The translations under genes and the position numbers were made by a program. Below the pieces are notes generated by a model. The model had not been told where the DNA came from and made no database searches. It worked only from the letters and a program-made list of their open reading frames with translations. From contig RPFO01000027.1 in assembly GCA_009746045.1 (NCBI GenBank), positions 1,808,202 through 1,872,201 on the forward strand: a DNA stretch of 64,000 bases. Direction: 5' to 3'. This stretch comes from Mesostigma viride. Lineage: Eukaryota > Streptophyta > Mesostigmatophyceae > Mesostigmatales > Mesostigmataceae. Of this stretch, positions 20,280-31,758 are shown piece by piece; position 1 is the stretch's first letter; every line of letters starts with the position of its first letter.

Positions 20280-22852
20280 AGTCTACCAAAGGCGGAGGTG
20301 GCGGGGAAGGCACGGCTGCTCGACCTGTTGGCTATGCGGCCGAGCTGGCGGGAGATATATGCCAGCGAAGAGAACTGCATCAAGCCAGCGGTCGTGGCGA
20401 GCGCAAAGTATTGGAATGTGCCCAAGCCCAGCCGGGGATGCTCCATGGCTGAATGGGGCAAGCTCATGAGCCGGGCAGCGGGCGTGGGCATGGTGGCGTT
20501 CCGGGAGAGGCGGCCCAAGTGGGTGGATGGCTGCTTTGGAGTGGCCAAGGGGGTGGGTGAGCTTCGGTTCATCGTCAACAGGAAGCTGGGCAACCTGCTG
20601 TGGGTGGACCCCCCCAAGATCCTGCTACCCCACCTGGGCATCCTCGTGGAGGTCTACATCAAGGCTGGTGCTACTGCGCCAAGAGCGACCTCGTGTCATA
20701 CTACTATTCCATCGAGGTGCCCGAGTGGTGGTGGGACTACCAAGGGCTTCCTAGTGTGTGGTCGACTAGCGTAGGTCTGGCAGGGCCCAGGCGGAAGGTG
20801 TGGCCCGTGCTCAAGGTGCTGGCCATGGGACATTCCCATGCGGTGGCGCTGGGGGAGGCCATCCATGAGATGGTGCTCTACATGACCGGTGCCCTGGATC
20901 CGAGGCGCCAGGTCAACTACCTCTCAAGCGCAGGTGAGCTCACCTTGGTGCGCGACGAGTGTGGCCAGCCACTGCGCTTGGCCATCGAGTACAAGGAGGA
21001 GCGCGCCGGGGAGCTTCAGATTGACCTGGAAAACCCCCCTGCCCCCATGCTGTCCATCACCATTGATGACTTGGTGGCCAGCAACGGGCGGACCTGCGAG
21101 GCGGTGAACCAGCTCATCACGCGCGCTATTGAGGAAGGCTACCTCCCTAACAACCTTGTGCCGTCTAAGGAGAAGACTAAGATGGCGAGCCTGGAAGGGG
21201 ACGAGCTAGAAGCCCTAGGGGTGGTGCACCGACGGAACGGCGTGCTGGAACCAACGGTCAAGCAGCTCAACCTTGTGATCGCCCACACGCAGGCTATACT
21301 CACTCGAGGCCGAGCTACGGCCGAGGGGCTGGCTGCCGTCTTGGGGCGGTGGTTGTGGCTGCAGATGTTAAGCCGCAGCTGCTTGTCCATTTGGCAGCAA
21401 TGTTTCAAATTCATCAGCCTGCAAGGGTGGGGGCAGCGATCCTGGGTGCTGTGGGCCGGGGTGCGGGAGGAGTTAGAGTGTGCCCTGGCCTTGGCTCCCA
21501 TGCTAAGGGTTGACCGAAGCGCACCTTTGGCCCGTGAGGTGGTTGCATCTGACGCGTCCACCTACGGGCAAGGTGTCGTGTACGCAACCATGGAGCCGGG
21601 CGATGTGACGGAGCTGGCGAGGGCACGAGAGGTGCGGGGGTACCCGACTTTGCTCATACCAAGTGAGGTGGCCTACGCTGGCCCTAGGCCACTGAGCGCG
21701 CGGGCGCAACAAGCAATCACTAGCCAGCAATGGCGGGTTGGGGTCCGGAGTCGTTGGCGGGATCCGGGGATGCACATCAACGAGAAGGAGGTGCGGGCTG
21801 CAGTGAAGGGCGTGGAGAGGAGTGCGCGCAGCTTGGCAAACCGAGGCAAGCGGGTGGTGAGGTTGGTGGACTCCACCGCGGCGTTGGGCTGCTTGGCTAA
21901 GGGGCGGTCCTCATCCCACAAGCTCAACAAGCAGTGCCGCCGCTTGTGCGCGCTGACCCTCGCCACTGGGAGTCGTTCCCAGTGGGTGTGGACGCCGAGT
22001 GCACTTCAACCAGCCGATGGCGTTTCTCGCGGCCAATCCATGGCGACTTTCTTGGCAGGCTGGGTGCGCGACCTGACCGCGGAAGGCATCCATCCTAACC
22101 CGGGGCCCCCTGCACCTGTTAGCTACCTTCCATTGCTAGAGGGGAAAGTAAAGCCGGCTACTTTGCTGGCCTACCGTCGTGGTCTTGATTCCCTCTTGAC
22201 TTGGTGGGAGGCTGGTGGGCGGGCGGACGGGTCATCGTCACGAGCTGACACCCTTGAGGAGACATTTTGTGCGTATGTCGCCTGGGCTCATTTTCGGGGG
22301 TACAGCCGCCAAGCGTGTGTCAATGCCTTGATGGGGTTGCAACTTTATTATCCCGGTATGGTGAAGCGGTGGGACTTGGCCCGTGGCGTCCTCACTGGGT
22401 GGAAAACACTTGTGCCCCCCCGTGCCCCTCCTCCCATTCCATGGGAGGTGGCGTTTGCACTTGCCAGCACGATGGTCATGCAAGGTCAGCGCCTTGCGGG
22501 CCTGCTGGTGGTCATCGTGTTCCGCCATTACCTGCGAATCTCGGAGGCGCTGAACCTCCGTGTTGGCCATGTGCGCCTCCAGCCTGACGTCCGGCTTGGG
22601 CCGGCTCAACGGGGCGCCCTCCTGCTGAGGTCTACCAAGACCTCTAAGGGCAAGACTCAGTCAGTGGTGGTAGAAGATGTGATGTCTGAAACCGTCCTCC
22701 GTCACTGCATCGCGGGTAAGCACGCTTGGGAGGCCGTGTTCCCTTTCACCTACCCGCAATTCAGGCGCATTTGGCAAGCAATAAGTGTTCCCATGAGCAT
22801 CGGCGGCCGGGATGTGGCCTGCCTTTTGTATGTGCTCCACTCATTGTTTTAG
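20280..22852 (+). CDS. RT, RNase H and tyrosine recombinase region (DIRS pol)
   Basis: The region carries an RT start (ELRFIVNRKLGNLLWVDPPK, about 20560) and an RT core with ITIDDLV as the D-D motif (about 21060). An RNase H-like domain follows (SDASTYGQG ... HINEKEVRAA ... VDSTAALGCL ... PADGVSRG, about 21550-22030), then a tyrosine recombinase (TLLAYRRGLDSLLTWW ... FRHYLRISEALNLRVGHV, about 22150-22570) with the box-A arginine. The end of the recombinase runs into repeat B1. In the family RT makes a circular cDNA that the recombinase inserts without target duplication. The region is broken in a few places and treated as fossil. Confidence 0.72.
22773..22838 (+). repeat. DIRS repeat B1
   Basis: About 66 bp (GCAAGCAATAAGTGTTCCCA onward) repeated at 24853-24915 as B2, on the far side of A2. 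Confidence 0.8.
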
Positions 22853-22892
22853 TAAAGAGTCTGGTTACCCTGGAGTTCCACGGTTAATAGAA
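22853..22892. repeat. 40-bp segment shared with 34078-34119
   Basis: TAAAGAGTCTGGTTACCCTG and the next 20 bp are identical at both places. Here they lie between B1 and A2 of the DIRS element. Confidence 0.8.
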
Positions 22893-23049
22893 TCGTGGTT
22901 CTCTGAACATAGTTTCTTTATAGTGATCGAGATGGAAGGGTAGCCGCTATAGCTAGGTTATTGGGTTCACGTGACATACCTTTTGAGGCCGGTGCGGCCT
23001 GATCCGGATCAGTCGTGGCCAAAGCTTTGGCCAGTTTTTCTTGGCCAGG

Positions 23050-24521
23050 CCGGGTTGGTCAGTACGCCGTACGGAGCCGCAAAAATACGGGAAAATGTAC
23101 ACTGAAGGCCTCCGCCGTATATACGCGTACTTTACTTCAGAATACGCGGTTTGGACTTAGAATTTTTCGGGGGTACCAGCGGGCAGCGGGCACTGGCGCG
23201 GTGCCCAGGTTCTGGGCGCGGCGCGTTCACTGCACATTTGAGATTTTTACTACTAGAAGTAGATGCGTACAGTTCTTTCCATAAAGCGCAAGCCTTGCAA
23301 AATCTTTGGCCGGTAGGAATCAGCTAGGACTAGGTACATAACGCATAATGCCAGCAAATGCCAGCTGTGCTACTGACGGTGTAATGCAATATAGCGACGA
23401 CGAGGCCAGTGCGACTGTGCGATAGTGTGCAGCCATTTTCGATATGCAGCCATGCCGAAGAAAGGGCCTGAATGGGATTTCGTTGTCGAGAAGAAAGAAG
23501 CAGTCACAGATGCTGTTAGTAACACAACGCAGTATGTGTCGAGGATGTTCTGCTCATTTTGCAACAAGAACTTCTCCTACAAGGCGGGGCCAATCAGCGT
23601 ATTCCGAGTCCGTGCACACTTTGCCGGAATCGCAGGGGAAGGGATGTTACCCTGCGACAAAATTCCACCGAATATCCGGAGCAGGTTTCTCAGGATTGCT
23701 AACAACAAGTTGCAGAAGTCAGACGCCAAGAAGCATCACAATTTGAACAGGGCAATGGCGGAGATAGGAGGGGCTGCGCCGGCTGACTTGTCGTCGATCG
23801 GTTCCCAGCAATTAAGGCCAGCTGAGCATCACCAAATGGCTGGTTCCCGTCGACGAACAAGGTGCCCAGCTGCTGGCTGCCGAATTTTTTATCGAGAACG
23901 GCATTGCCTTCAATGCGGCTGAGAGCGCCTCTTTCAAGCAGATGGTGGCCGGCATGATCCAGTACAAAGGAGGGCACGCGTACGTCACCCCTCCTTCTCG
24001 GAAGTTGTTGGGTGGCGAGCTTCTCGTGAAGAAGAAGGAGAGCGTGCAGGTGGCTGTCGAGGATCTCAGGGCCAAGAACAACCGTGCATTTTGTCAATGA
24101 TGAATGTGTGTGTATGTGTATGGAGCTTGTTGTGGGATCCTTGAGACTTGAGAGCATGGTCCTTATTAGTTGTGTCTTATGTCCTCTCATGCATTATATA
24201 GTGGATGGCTTTCCTTACAATTAATTCATTAATTGATTCCTTACAATTCCCATTGCAGCCTGCTCCCCCCTGCATTTAACAAAGCATAATCAGATAGGAT
24301 TGCAGGGCATAAATGGAAGATGTTAATAAATAAGCATATACACCAAATTTCAGTTGCAATAACTGCATGACCATCATCAAGGAGCGTGCTAATTGGGTGA
24401 CTGACAATTGGACCACAAAAACTGTCGCGTATTTTACCGCCGCGTATTTTACACCCCCCACGTATAATACGCGTATTTTAGGTCCGCGTATTATACCCCG
24501 TACCCGTATTTGCCAACCCGG
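23050..24521 (+). mobile_element. hAT DNA transposon, deletion derivative (1472 bp)
   Basis: Inverted ends CCGGGTTGG...CCAACCCGG are flanked by the 8-bp duplication TGGCCAGG (23042-23049 and 24522-24529), the hAT signature. The right subterminal region carries at least four CGCGTATTTTA-type motifs, as expected for hAT transposase binding sites. A BED finger and the start of the transposase are present. The catalytic core and hATC dimerisation domain are absent, so the copy is not autonomous. It split DIRS repeat A2 and is younger than that element. Confidence 0.88.
23452..24100 (+). pseudogene. hAT transposase N-terminal part with BED zinc finger
   Basis: From ATG 23452 the protein reads MPKKGPEWDFV..., then the BED finger: CSFC knuckle, then RVRAHFAGIAGEGMLPCDKIPP, matching C-x2-C...H-L-A-G...G-x-x-P-C-x-x-V-P of hAT transposases. 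Near 23815 the frame moves by one base. The next frame continues LSITKWLVPVDEQGAQLLAA, then FFIENGIAFNAAESASFKQM and YVTPPSRKLLGG, the conserved segment that follows the finger, to a TGA at 24098-24100. The transposase is thus frame-shifted and lacks its RNase H-fold core. In the intact family it cuts and pastes at 8-bp sites. Confidence 0.8.
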
Positions 24522-25349
24522 TGGCCAGGTGGCAGGAGCTACGTTGAGATATAAACCTGCCACTGTCTAGGTTTCTTGGCTCATGGCGTAGTGATTAACT
24601 AGATCTAGATTCTTTCTCTCACGCAATATGTGACCTAATAGCCCCGGCAGCCTTACGTAAGCTGCCGGCAATTAGAACGCCACATTGCGTCATTTGTTCA
24701 GACGCAACATTTGCGTGGCGAAAAAATGCCGTCCGGGCCAAGGCCGCATGACACGCAAAAAAGGACAAAAACAAACCCACCTAGCTAAGGTCGGCCTCTT
24801 TTCTTTTCCCGCCCACCCTCCCTGCGTGTTTGGGGGTAAGGCTAGCCTTTGCCAAGCAATAAGTGTTCCCATGAGCATCGGCGGCCGGGATGTGGCCTGC
24901 CTTTTGTATGTGCTCGATCACTCATTCCGAAAACTGCATGTGATCGCATGCACTTTGACTTAACGTAATAAACCACGTAATTCCTGGAGCGCCGCGCCAC
25001 CCGTGACGGAGGGAAGTTGTCCGGTGGGTCTGGGAACACTTAGGGACGAAGGTGATGCATACCGTAGTGGTCAAAATCACTTTGCGACAAACCTACTTTG
25101 CGACCCCAAAACAGGGTGAAATTTATAGTTTGCGACCCAAAATGAAGGCAAAGTTTTAGGTTTGCGAGCCCATCGACTTGTTTATGGTCAGTGGCAACTG
25201 GCAGGTACTCGATGTTGTAAATTTATAGGCCAGCAGGCTTGACTGCCTGCTGGCCTGCCGGCCTCCCCGCTCTTCTGCCATCGTGCCAAGACAACGTGCA
25301 TGGCTGCACAAGCCTAAACCTTTGGCTTTCGCATGATAAGTGACAAAAG

Positions 25350-25781
25350 TGTTAGGAGTGAGAAAACAATGTTTGCCACAAAGTTTTACTTTATTTCACT
25401 CAGATAAAAATAAGTCTCAGTCGGCAGCTGGCCGGCTGCTAGTTCCACCACAGGAGTGTGTGAGGTGTGAGGTACTGAGAGGGCAAACAAGGTGCGTAGC
25501 TTCGCCTTTTAAACAATTCCAGGCTCAGCTACTGGGTAGCAGTTATGATCTACCTACAACGTGGCCACACCAAACCGGTTCTTTTCTGACTGTGTGGCAG
25601 TTACAATCATAACGTGATCTCAAGCCAACCATTCACAACCAAAGTTCAAGGTCAGTCACAGAATGACTGGGTCACTTATGGAACAGAACTTAAACATGCG
25701 GCACATGCCCGTTCATGTAGTCCAGAGCTAGCACTAAACTATAAGTACTAGTTTCAGGCAGGTGTGTCGATACTTCTGACA
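25350..25781 (-). repeat. 3' LTR of Copia element
   Basis: 432 bp, TG...CA ends, same as 31327-31758 as far as read. Confidence 0.93.
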
Positions 25782-25922
25782 CCCCCCTTACTCGGCACAC
25801 AGGCCGGAAAACAAACTCAAGCAAGCCAGAACAAATGTTCACTAAAAGAACTGTAGTATGGGACCAGTGTCACAGGCTAGCAAGTGTGTCCTTATGTTGT
25901 CTCATCACTAATTGCCAGTAAC

Positions 25923-28900
25923 TCAAATACCCAACAACTTGTGTCTGAGCTCCACAAAACGTGGCTCAGGTAGTGCCTTGGTGAGCATGTCGGCGATCAT
26001 CGCTGCCCCAGGAAGGTGAGACACCTGAACGGTGCCATCCGCGACCTTCGCGCGAATGTAGTGGTACTTGACGTCGATGTGCTTGGTACGCCGAGGGTGA
26101 ACAGGGTCTCGTGACAGAGCCACAGCACCAGTGTTGTCGCAAAACACCTGAATTGGCCCTGAGGCCGGGTCACCCAACTCCTTGGTGATGGTGAGAAGGG
26201 GGACCACCTGCTGCGTGACACCGCACAGGGCCATGTACTCGGCCTCACAGGTGGACAGGGCTGGAGTGGGCTGCTTGCGACTGGTCCACTCCACCGCAGC
26301 ACCGCGGTACATGACCACGTTGCCAGTGATTGACTTGCGGTCCACAGGATCGTTTGCCCAGTCGGCATCCGAGTAGGCCACCAGCCCCCCCTGCCCCGAG
26401 TAGGACAGACCCAGGTCCTTGGTGTGTACCGCGTACTGAAGCACCCGGCGTGCCAGCCCAAGGTCGCTTACAGTAGGGTTTTTCATATTCTGAGTCAGCA
26501 GGTTGACTGCGAATGCCAGGTCAGGCCGAGTGCATCCCATCGCATACAGGAGTGCCCCGGTGATCGCTTGGTAGACGCGAGTGTCGTCCGCGTTGAGAAG
26601 CCCCCCTCACCACGGGGGGTGTTGGGGACGACGGGCGTCTTCACCGCCCGTGGGGAGACCCCAAAGCGCTCAGCGAGGGCCTCCAGATACGGGCCTTGGT
26701 GCAGAAAAACTGTGCGCGCCGGCGGGTCGAGGACCAGGGAGACCCCCAGAAAGAGGGAGGGGGCATCCGTCTCGGTGATCTGGAAGCGCTGGGACACCCG
26801 TTGGGTCCACTGCGATAGCCACTCCGCCGAGGAGTGGGAGACCAGGAGATCGTCGACATGGACGAAGGCAAAACCACCAACATACAGGAACAGACACGTG
26901 TCCGTGGTGCTCTGGACAGCGCCAGTCTCATGGATGAGGTAGTCCCGGAGCGTGTGGTGCCAGTTCCGGGGCGCCTGTTTGAGCCCATAGAGGCTCCGCC
27001 GGAGGCGCCAGAGGTACGTTTGGCCAGTGGGGTCGCGCTCCTCAAAGCCCTTGGGGGGAAGGACATACACGTCCTCCTCCAACTCAGCATAGAGGAACGC
27101 GGTGCGGACATCCAGCTGCCGGATGGGGTGGCCAGCAGTGCCAGCACGAGCCAAGCCCAGGCGCACGGTGGCAGCACGGACGGTGGGAGCAAAAGTCTCA
27201 CCGAAATCAATGCCCTCGCGCTGTGCAAACCCCTTGCACACAAACCGGGCCTTGCACCGCCCATCAGCTTTCTGGGCGAAGACCCACTTGGTGGGTAGGA
27301 GCTTGGCACCGCGCGGAAGATCACGCATATGCAGAAGCTCGTAAACCTGGTGCTCCTGGAGGCTGGCCAGCTCACTCTCCATGGCCGTGCGCCATTCCGG
27401 CAAGGCAAGGGCGGCAGCGGGAGAGGAGGGCACGGACGCAGGCTGGCTATGAAAAGCAGCAGCGAAGCACAGGTCAGCGACAAGTGAGTGATGCGCGTGG
27501 ATCCGTGCAGCCTTGGTGACAGGTTGATCCGGCCAGGAAGAAAGTGCGTCATCCAATACATCATCGCCCCCGAAACCAGGGGGAGCGGGGGTGTTACTGC
27601 CATGAGAAAGGTCGCCACACAAGGCAGCACCACGGGAACCCCACACGGGGAGGAGACCTGCAGAGGCACCAGGGGACGCCGGAGGAGAATAGCCGGTGCT
27701 GTCAGCCGTGCTCTCCAGGTCAACCGAGGTACTCAAATGCGGCGGAGGCATCCCCGCCCCGGCGTGTTCATATGACGCCGCAGAACGCGAGTGGCCAGAG
27801 GCCTGTCCGCGCAACAGAGGGGCATGCTGTCGAGCATCTGACACGGTGAGGTAAGATGTCGGCGCCGAGGCAGGAGCCGGAGCCGTCGGAGCATGGCCGT
27901 TCCGCACAAGTGCCTGGATGGCCGCAGCGGCGGCCGGGGGGAGAACGAAACGCTCAGGAGTCCCCCCGATGCTGACATAGCTGTCCTCACGGCCTGCGGG
28001 CAAGGCAGTGGAGGGCGTTGCCGGCCCCCCAGAGTCCTCGGCAGAGGCAGAGGGTAACTGCAAAGGGGCAGGAGTCAGCATGTCGGCGGGAAAGAGGTCG
28101 GCCTCCGCAAAGGGGGCCGCCGGGAGCCACTGCGCAGCCTGCGGGGCCCGGTTGCGCCACGTCTCGTCGAACTGCACGTGCTTGCGCTCGATGACACGCC
28201 CGCCGCCCGTCGCCTTGTCGGGCACCCATACGAGGTAGGCCGGGGAGTCAAGCTTGTATCCCACGAAGAGGCCATCCTCAGCGCGAGAATCAAACTTCTC
28301 ACGGGCTGCCCCCTCAACCAAGACGTGGGAGGGGCAGCCAAACACACGCATGCCGGATAAATCCGCAGGGCGCCCATACATGAGGAAGTAGGGCGTTGCG
28401 TGCTCCGGGTTGCTGCGGCAGGGCAGCCTGTTGATGATGTAGATGGCGCATGCAAAGGCTAGAGCCCAGAACTCCTTGCCGAGGCCAGCATGCGCCAGCA
28501 TGCTCCTGGTCATGCTAACTGCGACGCCCCAGAATCGCTCCGCCACGCCGTTCTGCTCCGGCGTATAGGGGGACGAGAACTCTTGCCGCACGCCATACTC
28601 GGCGCAGACGGCGCGCCAGTCCTGGCCAGTGAAAACCGCGTCTTGGTCGGAGCGAAGCTCCACAGGCGCCGTGGCCGCGGACGCCCGGAACGGCTTGATC
28701 TCCGTGGCCAGGAAGTGACGCAGGCTCCCAACGGCAGCGTCCTTCGTCTTCAAGAAGTAAACCCAGTGAAAACGAGTGGCTTCATCCGTGATGCCCAGGA
28801 CATACCGCCAGTCCCCCAACACGGCAGGGGTCCGCATGGGACCTAGCAGGTCGCAGTGCAGGCGATGGCGAGGGGTCGCGCAGCGTGGCGTCGTGCTGGG

Positions 28901-29830
28901 GGGAAAGCTGCTCCGCCGCAAGTGTCCGGCAGGGCAGGAAGGACACGTGGGAGCCTTGGGACCGTGGGTCACCATGTTTGAGGCGGGGTCGGCGGCTAGC
29001 CGAGCAATACGATCCGCGCCAGCGTGTCCGAGGCGCAGGTGCCACTGCATCAGGTCCACGGGGGCGGCTGATGTGGCGAGGGCATGGGGCGCCACCCCGC
29101 GGAGCAAGTAAATGCCGTCACACTCCACGAGGGGGAACGTGCGGGTCCCCAAAGTGAGGCGCAGGTGCTTAAAGTCCACATCATGGCCGGCTTTAAAGAG
29201 CTGGCTCACCGAGAGTAGGCGGGCCTGAAGGCCTGGGACATACAAAGCTGGGCCGAGGTGCACGTCCGGGGTGCCGAGCCGGAGAAGCAGAGGGCCCCTG
29301 CCGCCCGCATGCAGATTGCCGCCCGAGCCGGTGATGCGCAGCCGGAAGGCGGGATCAAATCCATCGCCAAAGTCCGCCCGGTGAGGCGTCATGTGGTACG
29401 TGGCACCCGTGTCAACCACCCACTCCGGGGCACACCTAGCCGAGGCCGTTGCGGCCGTGTGAAGCACAGAAGGAGCGGTGGTTGAGGAACCAGCCGTCGA
29501 GTCCGAGGAGGTGCTGGGGCGGGGTGCCGAGAGACGACTGCCCGAGCGGGACGGGGAAGGCGCAAGGCCGTGCACTGGACGAAGCGAGGCCTGCCCGTGA
29601 GGCTGCACACCGTCGCGCAGGGAAGCACCTAAAGGGTTGGCGCGCAGGGAAGCACACAAAGGGCCTCGACCCACGTGGAACGCGTACGTCGTCTCCAAGG
29701 GAGGCAGGCCTGCGTCGGTGTGATGGGCGTGCCCGGCGCCGTCACCGCGGAGGTGAGCAGGGCGCTGGGCGGGATGGGCAGTCCAGCAGGTGGCGGCGTC
29801 ATGTCCAGGCTTGGCGCAGACGGAGCAGGG
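25923..29830 (-). CDS. Copia pol region: knuckle, protease, integrase, RT, RNase H
   Basis: From 5' to 3' (minus strand): knuckle CSVCAKPGHDAATC (about 29.82 kb); protease VVDTGATYHM (29.41 kb); GAG-pre-integrase MQWHLRLGHAG (29.05 kb); integrase core with LHCDLLGPM, SDQDAVFTG and SPYTPEQNGVAERFWG (28.85-28.5 kb), the D-D-E set; RT with DVRTAFLYAELEEDVYVLPP and VHVDDLL (27.3-26.8 kb); RNase H with YSDADWAND, STCEAEYMAL, CDNTGAV and HIDVKYHYIR (26.4-25.95 kb). These are all the Copia catalytic motifs. Low-complexity linkers lie between integrase and RT. The region is treated as one fossil unit; see the element entry. Confidence 0.88.
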
Positions 29831-29963
29831 CGGCCCGCGACCACGCCCGACCCCTGCGCCACCACCGCGACCACCACCGCGCCCGCCGCGCCCCCCGCTG
29901 CTGCCGCCATGGCTGTGGCCGTTGCCGTGGCCATGCATTGCCGTGGGCGCGGCCGTTGCCATG

Positions 29964-30005
<42 letters not shown>

Positions 30006-30022
30006 TCCGTTGCCGGTGCCGT

Positions 30023-30053
<31 letters not shown>

Positions 30054-31081
30054 TCCGTTGCCGTTGCCGTTGCCGCTTCCGGTGCCGTTGCTGTTGCCGT
30101 TGCCGTTGCCGCGGGCACCGCCATTCCGTGGGCCACGCCCCCGGCCAGGGGTATGGTACGCGTGGTTGGAGGCAGAGCCAGAATCTGCAGGGGACGGGAG
30201 GCCACCCGTCAGCAGATCTTCAACTTCCATCAGGCGCTGCCGCAGGACCGGAACAGTCTCGACCTCGTCAAGACGGAGGGAGATTAGCGCGGGCCGGTAC
30301 TCGGCGCGCAGACCGCTGAGGACGCTGGCAATGAAGGCAGCGACTGGGAACGTAATGCCTGCAGCCTGTAGCTTGGCGTACAGCAGTTCCGAGCGGTTCA
30401 CATACGGCTCCACAGTCTCGCGAGCAGTTTGACGAAGTTGGGCCATTTGTTTCCACAAGTCCAGACGCATGGACTTGGTGAGCTTGCCATGCTCATAGAC
30501 CTGGATGAGCTTGGTGATGGCCAGACTGCCCAGGCGACGATCCAGGGGGAGCGTCTGCATCAAGGCACGCGCAGGCCCATCGACGACGGCCAACAAGGCA
30601 ACGTAAAGGAGCCGATCCAGTTGCACGTTCTGGACAACACCTGCCAGCACTCCAAGGAGGCCAGCATAAAGGGAAACAAGGCCCAAGAAATGGTCCTTAA
30701 AAGGGATCCACAGCGTCCAATCTGAGCCGGTAAAAACCTTGACCCCACGAACATCCTTCAAAAGCTCCTTGCAAGCCACAAAGGAGGCTCGGGCGGGGCC
30801 CCCCCCGCCGTACCGCGGCTCAAACCACCACCGTCAACCGCCGGATTCTCACCGTCGGGAGCACCGTGGGCGGCGTCCTCGTCACCACCTGGCGGGTGCA
30901 AAGCCAGGGCAGCCAGCCCAGCTGCTGCGTCAAAAAATACTTCGCCTGGGAGACCCGAATCGGTAAGAGTTACGGATGATGCAGTCAAAGCGGCCAGACC
31001 GGCAGCGTCATCGGCATCAAAATCGTTACTGCCAGCAGCGCGACCCGCGGAAGCGACCTGGCTGCGAGTGCCGGAAGCCAT
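29799..31081 (-). CDS. Copia Gag region with Gly-Asn repeat tail
   Basis: The Gag core (FTGSDWTLWIPFKDHFLG ... YVNRSELLYAKLQAAGI ... VEDLLTGG) has the UBN2/Copia gag pattern and forms the particle shell. An Ala- and Asp-rich leader of about 100 residues precedes it. The tail is a long Gly-Asn dipeptide repeat encoded by a GGCAAC hexamer array (about 29930-30110). The nucleocapsid knuckle lies just beyond the repeat. Confidence 0.75.
29930..30110. repeat. GTTGCC hexanucleotide array in Copia gag
   Basis: CCGTTG units repeated about 25 times with a few variants. The array has no stop in several frames, so it yields VA, LP, CR and GN dipeptide ORFs. Only the GN frame (minus strand) belongs to Gag. 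Confidence 0.9.
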
Positions 31082-31326
31082 TCCAGCAAAAAAACAGCAA
31101 AAAACTCCGAAAAAAAGGTAACGTTGGCCAATAGATTCCGGCCAGGAATCGAACCAAGCACCTTTCGTATCACGCGCCAGACGGGAATCAAACCTCCGCC
31201 TACGCTGTCGTCATGCAAATCTCGCCGAAATACACAAATCTAAAGTCAACCGCGAGCAGAGCCTCGGAAACGACTTTTACCAGCGGTAAGCAGGTCGAAA
31301 GGCGTGCGAACCGCACTCCGATGCCA

Positions 31327-31758
31327 TGTTAGGAGTGAGAAAACAATGTTTGCCACAAAGTTTTACTTTATTTCACTCAGATAAAAATAAGTCTCAGTCG
31401 GCAGCTGGCCGGCTGCTAGTTCCACCACAGGAGTGTGTGAGGTGTGAGGTACTGAGAGGGCAAACAAGGTGCGTAGCTTCGCCTTTTAAACAATTCCAGG
31501 CTCAGCTACTGGGTAGCAGTTATGATCTACCTACAACGTGGCCACACCAAACCGGTTCTTTTCTGACTGTGTGGCAGTTACAATCATAACGTGATCTCAA
31601 GCCAACCATTCACAACCAAAGTTCAAGGTCAGTCACAGAATGACTGGGTCACTTATGGAACAGAACTTAAACATGCGGCACATGCCCGTTCATGTAGTCC
31701 AGAGCTAGCACTAAACTATAAGTACTAGTTTCAGGCAGGTGTGTCGATACTTCTGACA
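31327..31758 (-). repeat. 5' LTR of Copia element
   Basis: 432 bp; followed by the AAAAG duplication at 31759-31763. Confidence 0.93.

Larger units (their letters stand above)
22893..24808 (+). repeat. DIRS repeat A2, split by the hAT element
   Basis: The two halves (22893-23049 and 24530-24808) together match A1 over its full length; the break is at TGGCCAGG, which is duplicated. Confidence 0.85.
18339..24915 (+). mobile_element. DIRS-type tyrosine-recombinase retroelement
   Basis: The repeats follow the split direct-repeat layout known for PAT-like DIRS elements: A1 (18339-18772, 434 bp), ORFs, B1 (about 22773-22838), A2 (22893-24808, interrupted by a hAT insertion) and B2 (about 24853-24915). 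Between B1 and A2 lies a 40-bp segment also found at 34078-34119. Parts: Gag-like ORF, RT, an RNase H-like domain and tyrosine recombinase. There is no DDE integrase and no LTR, as expected. It carries a few breaks plus the hAT insertion, so it is a fossil of moderate age. Confidence 0.78.
25350..31758 (-). mobile_element. Complete young Copia LTR retrotransposon
   Basis: Two 432-bp LTRs (TGTTAGGAGTG...TTCTGACA) that read identical are flanked by the 5-bp duplication AAAAG (25345-25349, 31759-31763). A purine tract (AAGGGGGG, minus strand) borders the 3' LTR at 25782, and TGGCATCGGAGTG, close to an initiator-tRNA primer site, borders the 5' LTR. Order on the minus strand is Gag, CCHC knuckle, protease, GAG-pre-integrase, integrase, RT, RNase H, the Copia order. 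The coding region looks nearly whole with about one or two breaks or frame changes. Identical LTRs imply very recent insertion. It lies inside the TA-flanked MITE. Confidence 0.93.

Noticed and set aside
29449-30432. Plus-strand ORFs with Leu-Pro, Cys-Arg and Val-Ala repeats
   Set aside because: They are antisense or off-frame readings of the GTTGCC hexamer in Copia gag.
31135-31165. tRNA gene in the Copia leader (GGTTCGATTCC string)
   Set aside because: Only a B-box-like string is present; no acceptor, D-arm or anticodon arm can be folded around it.
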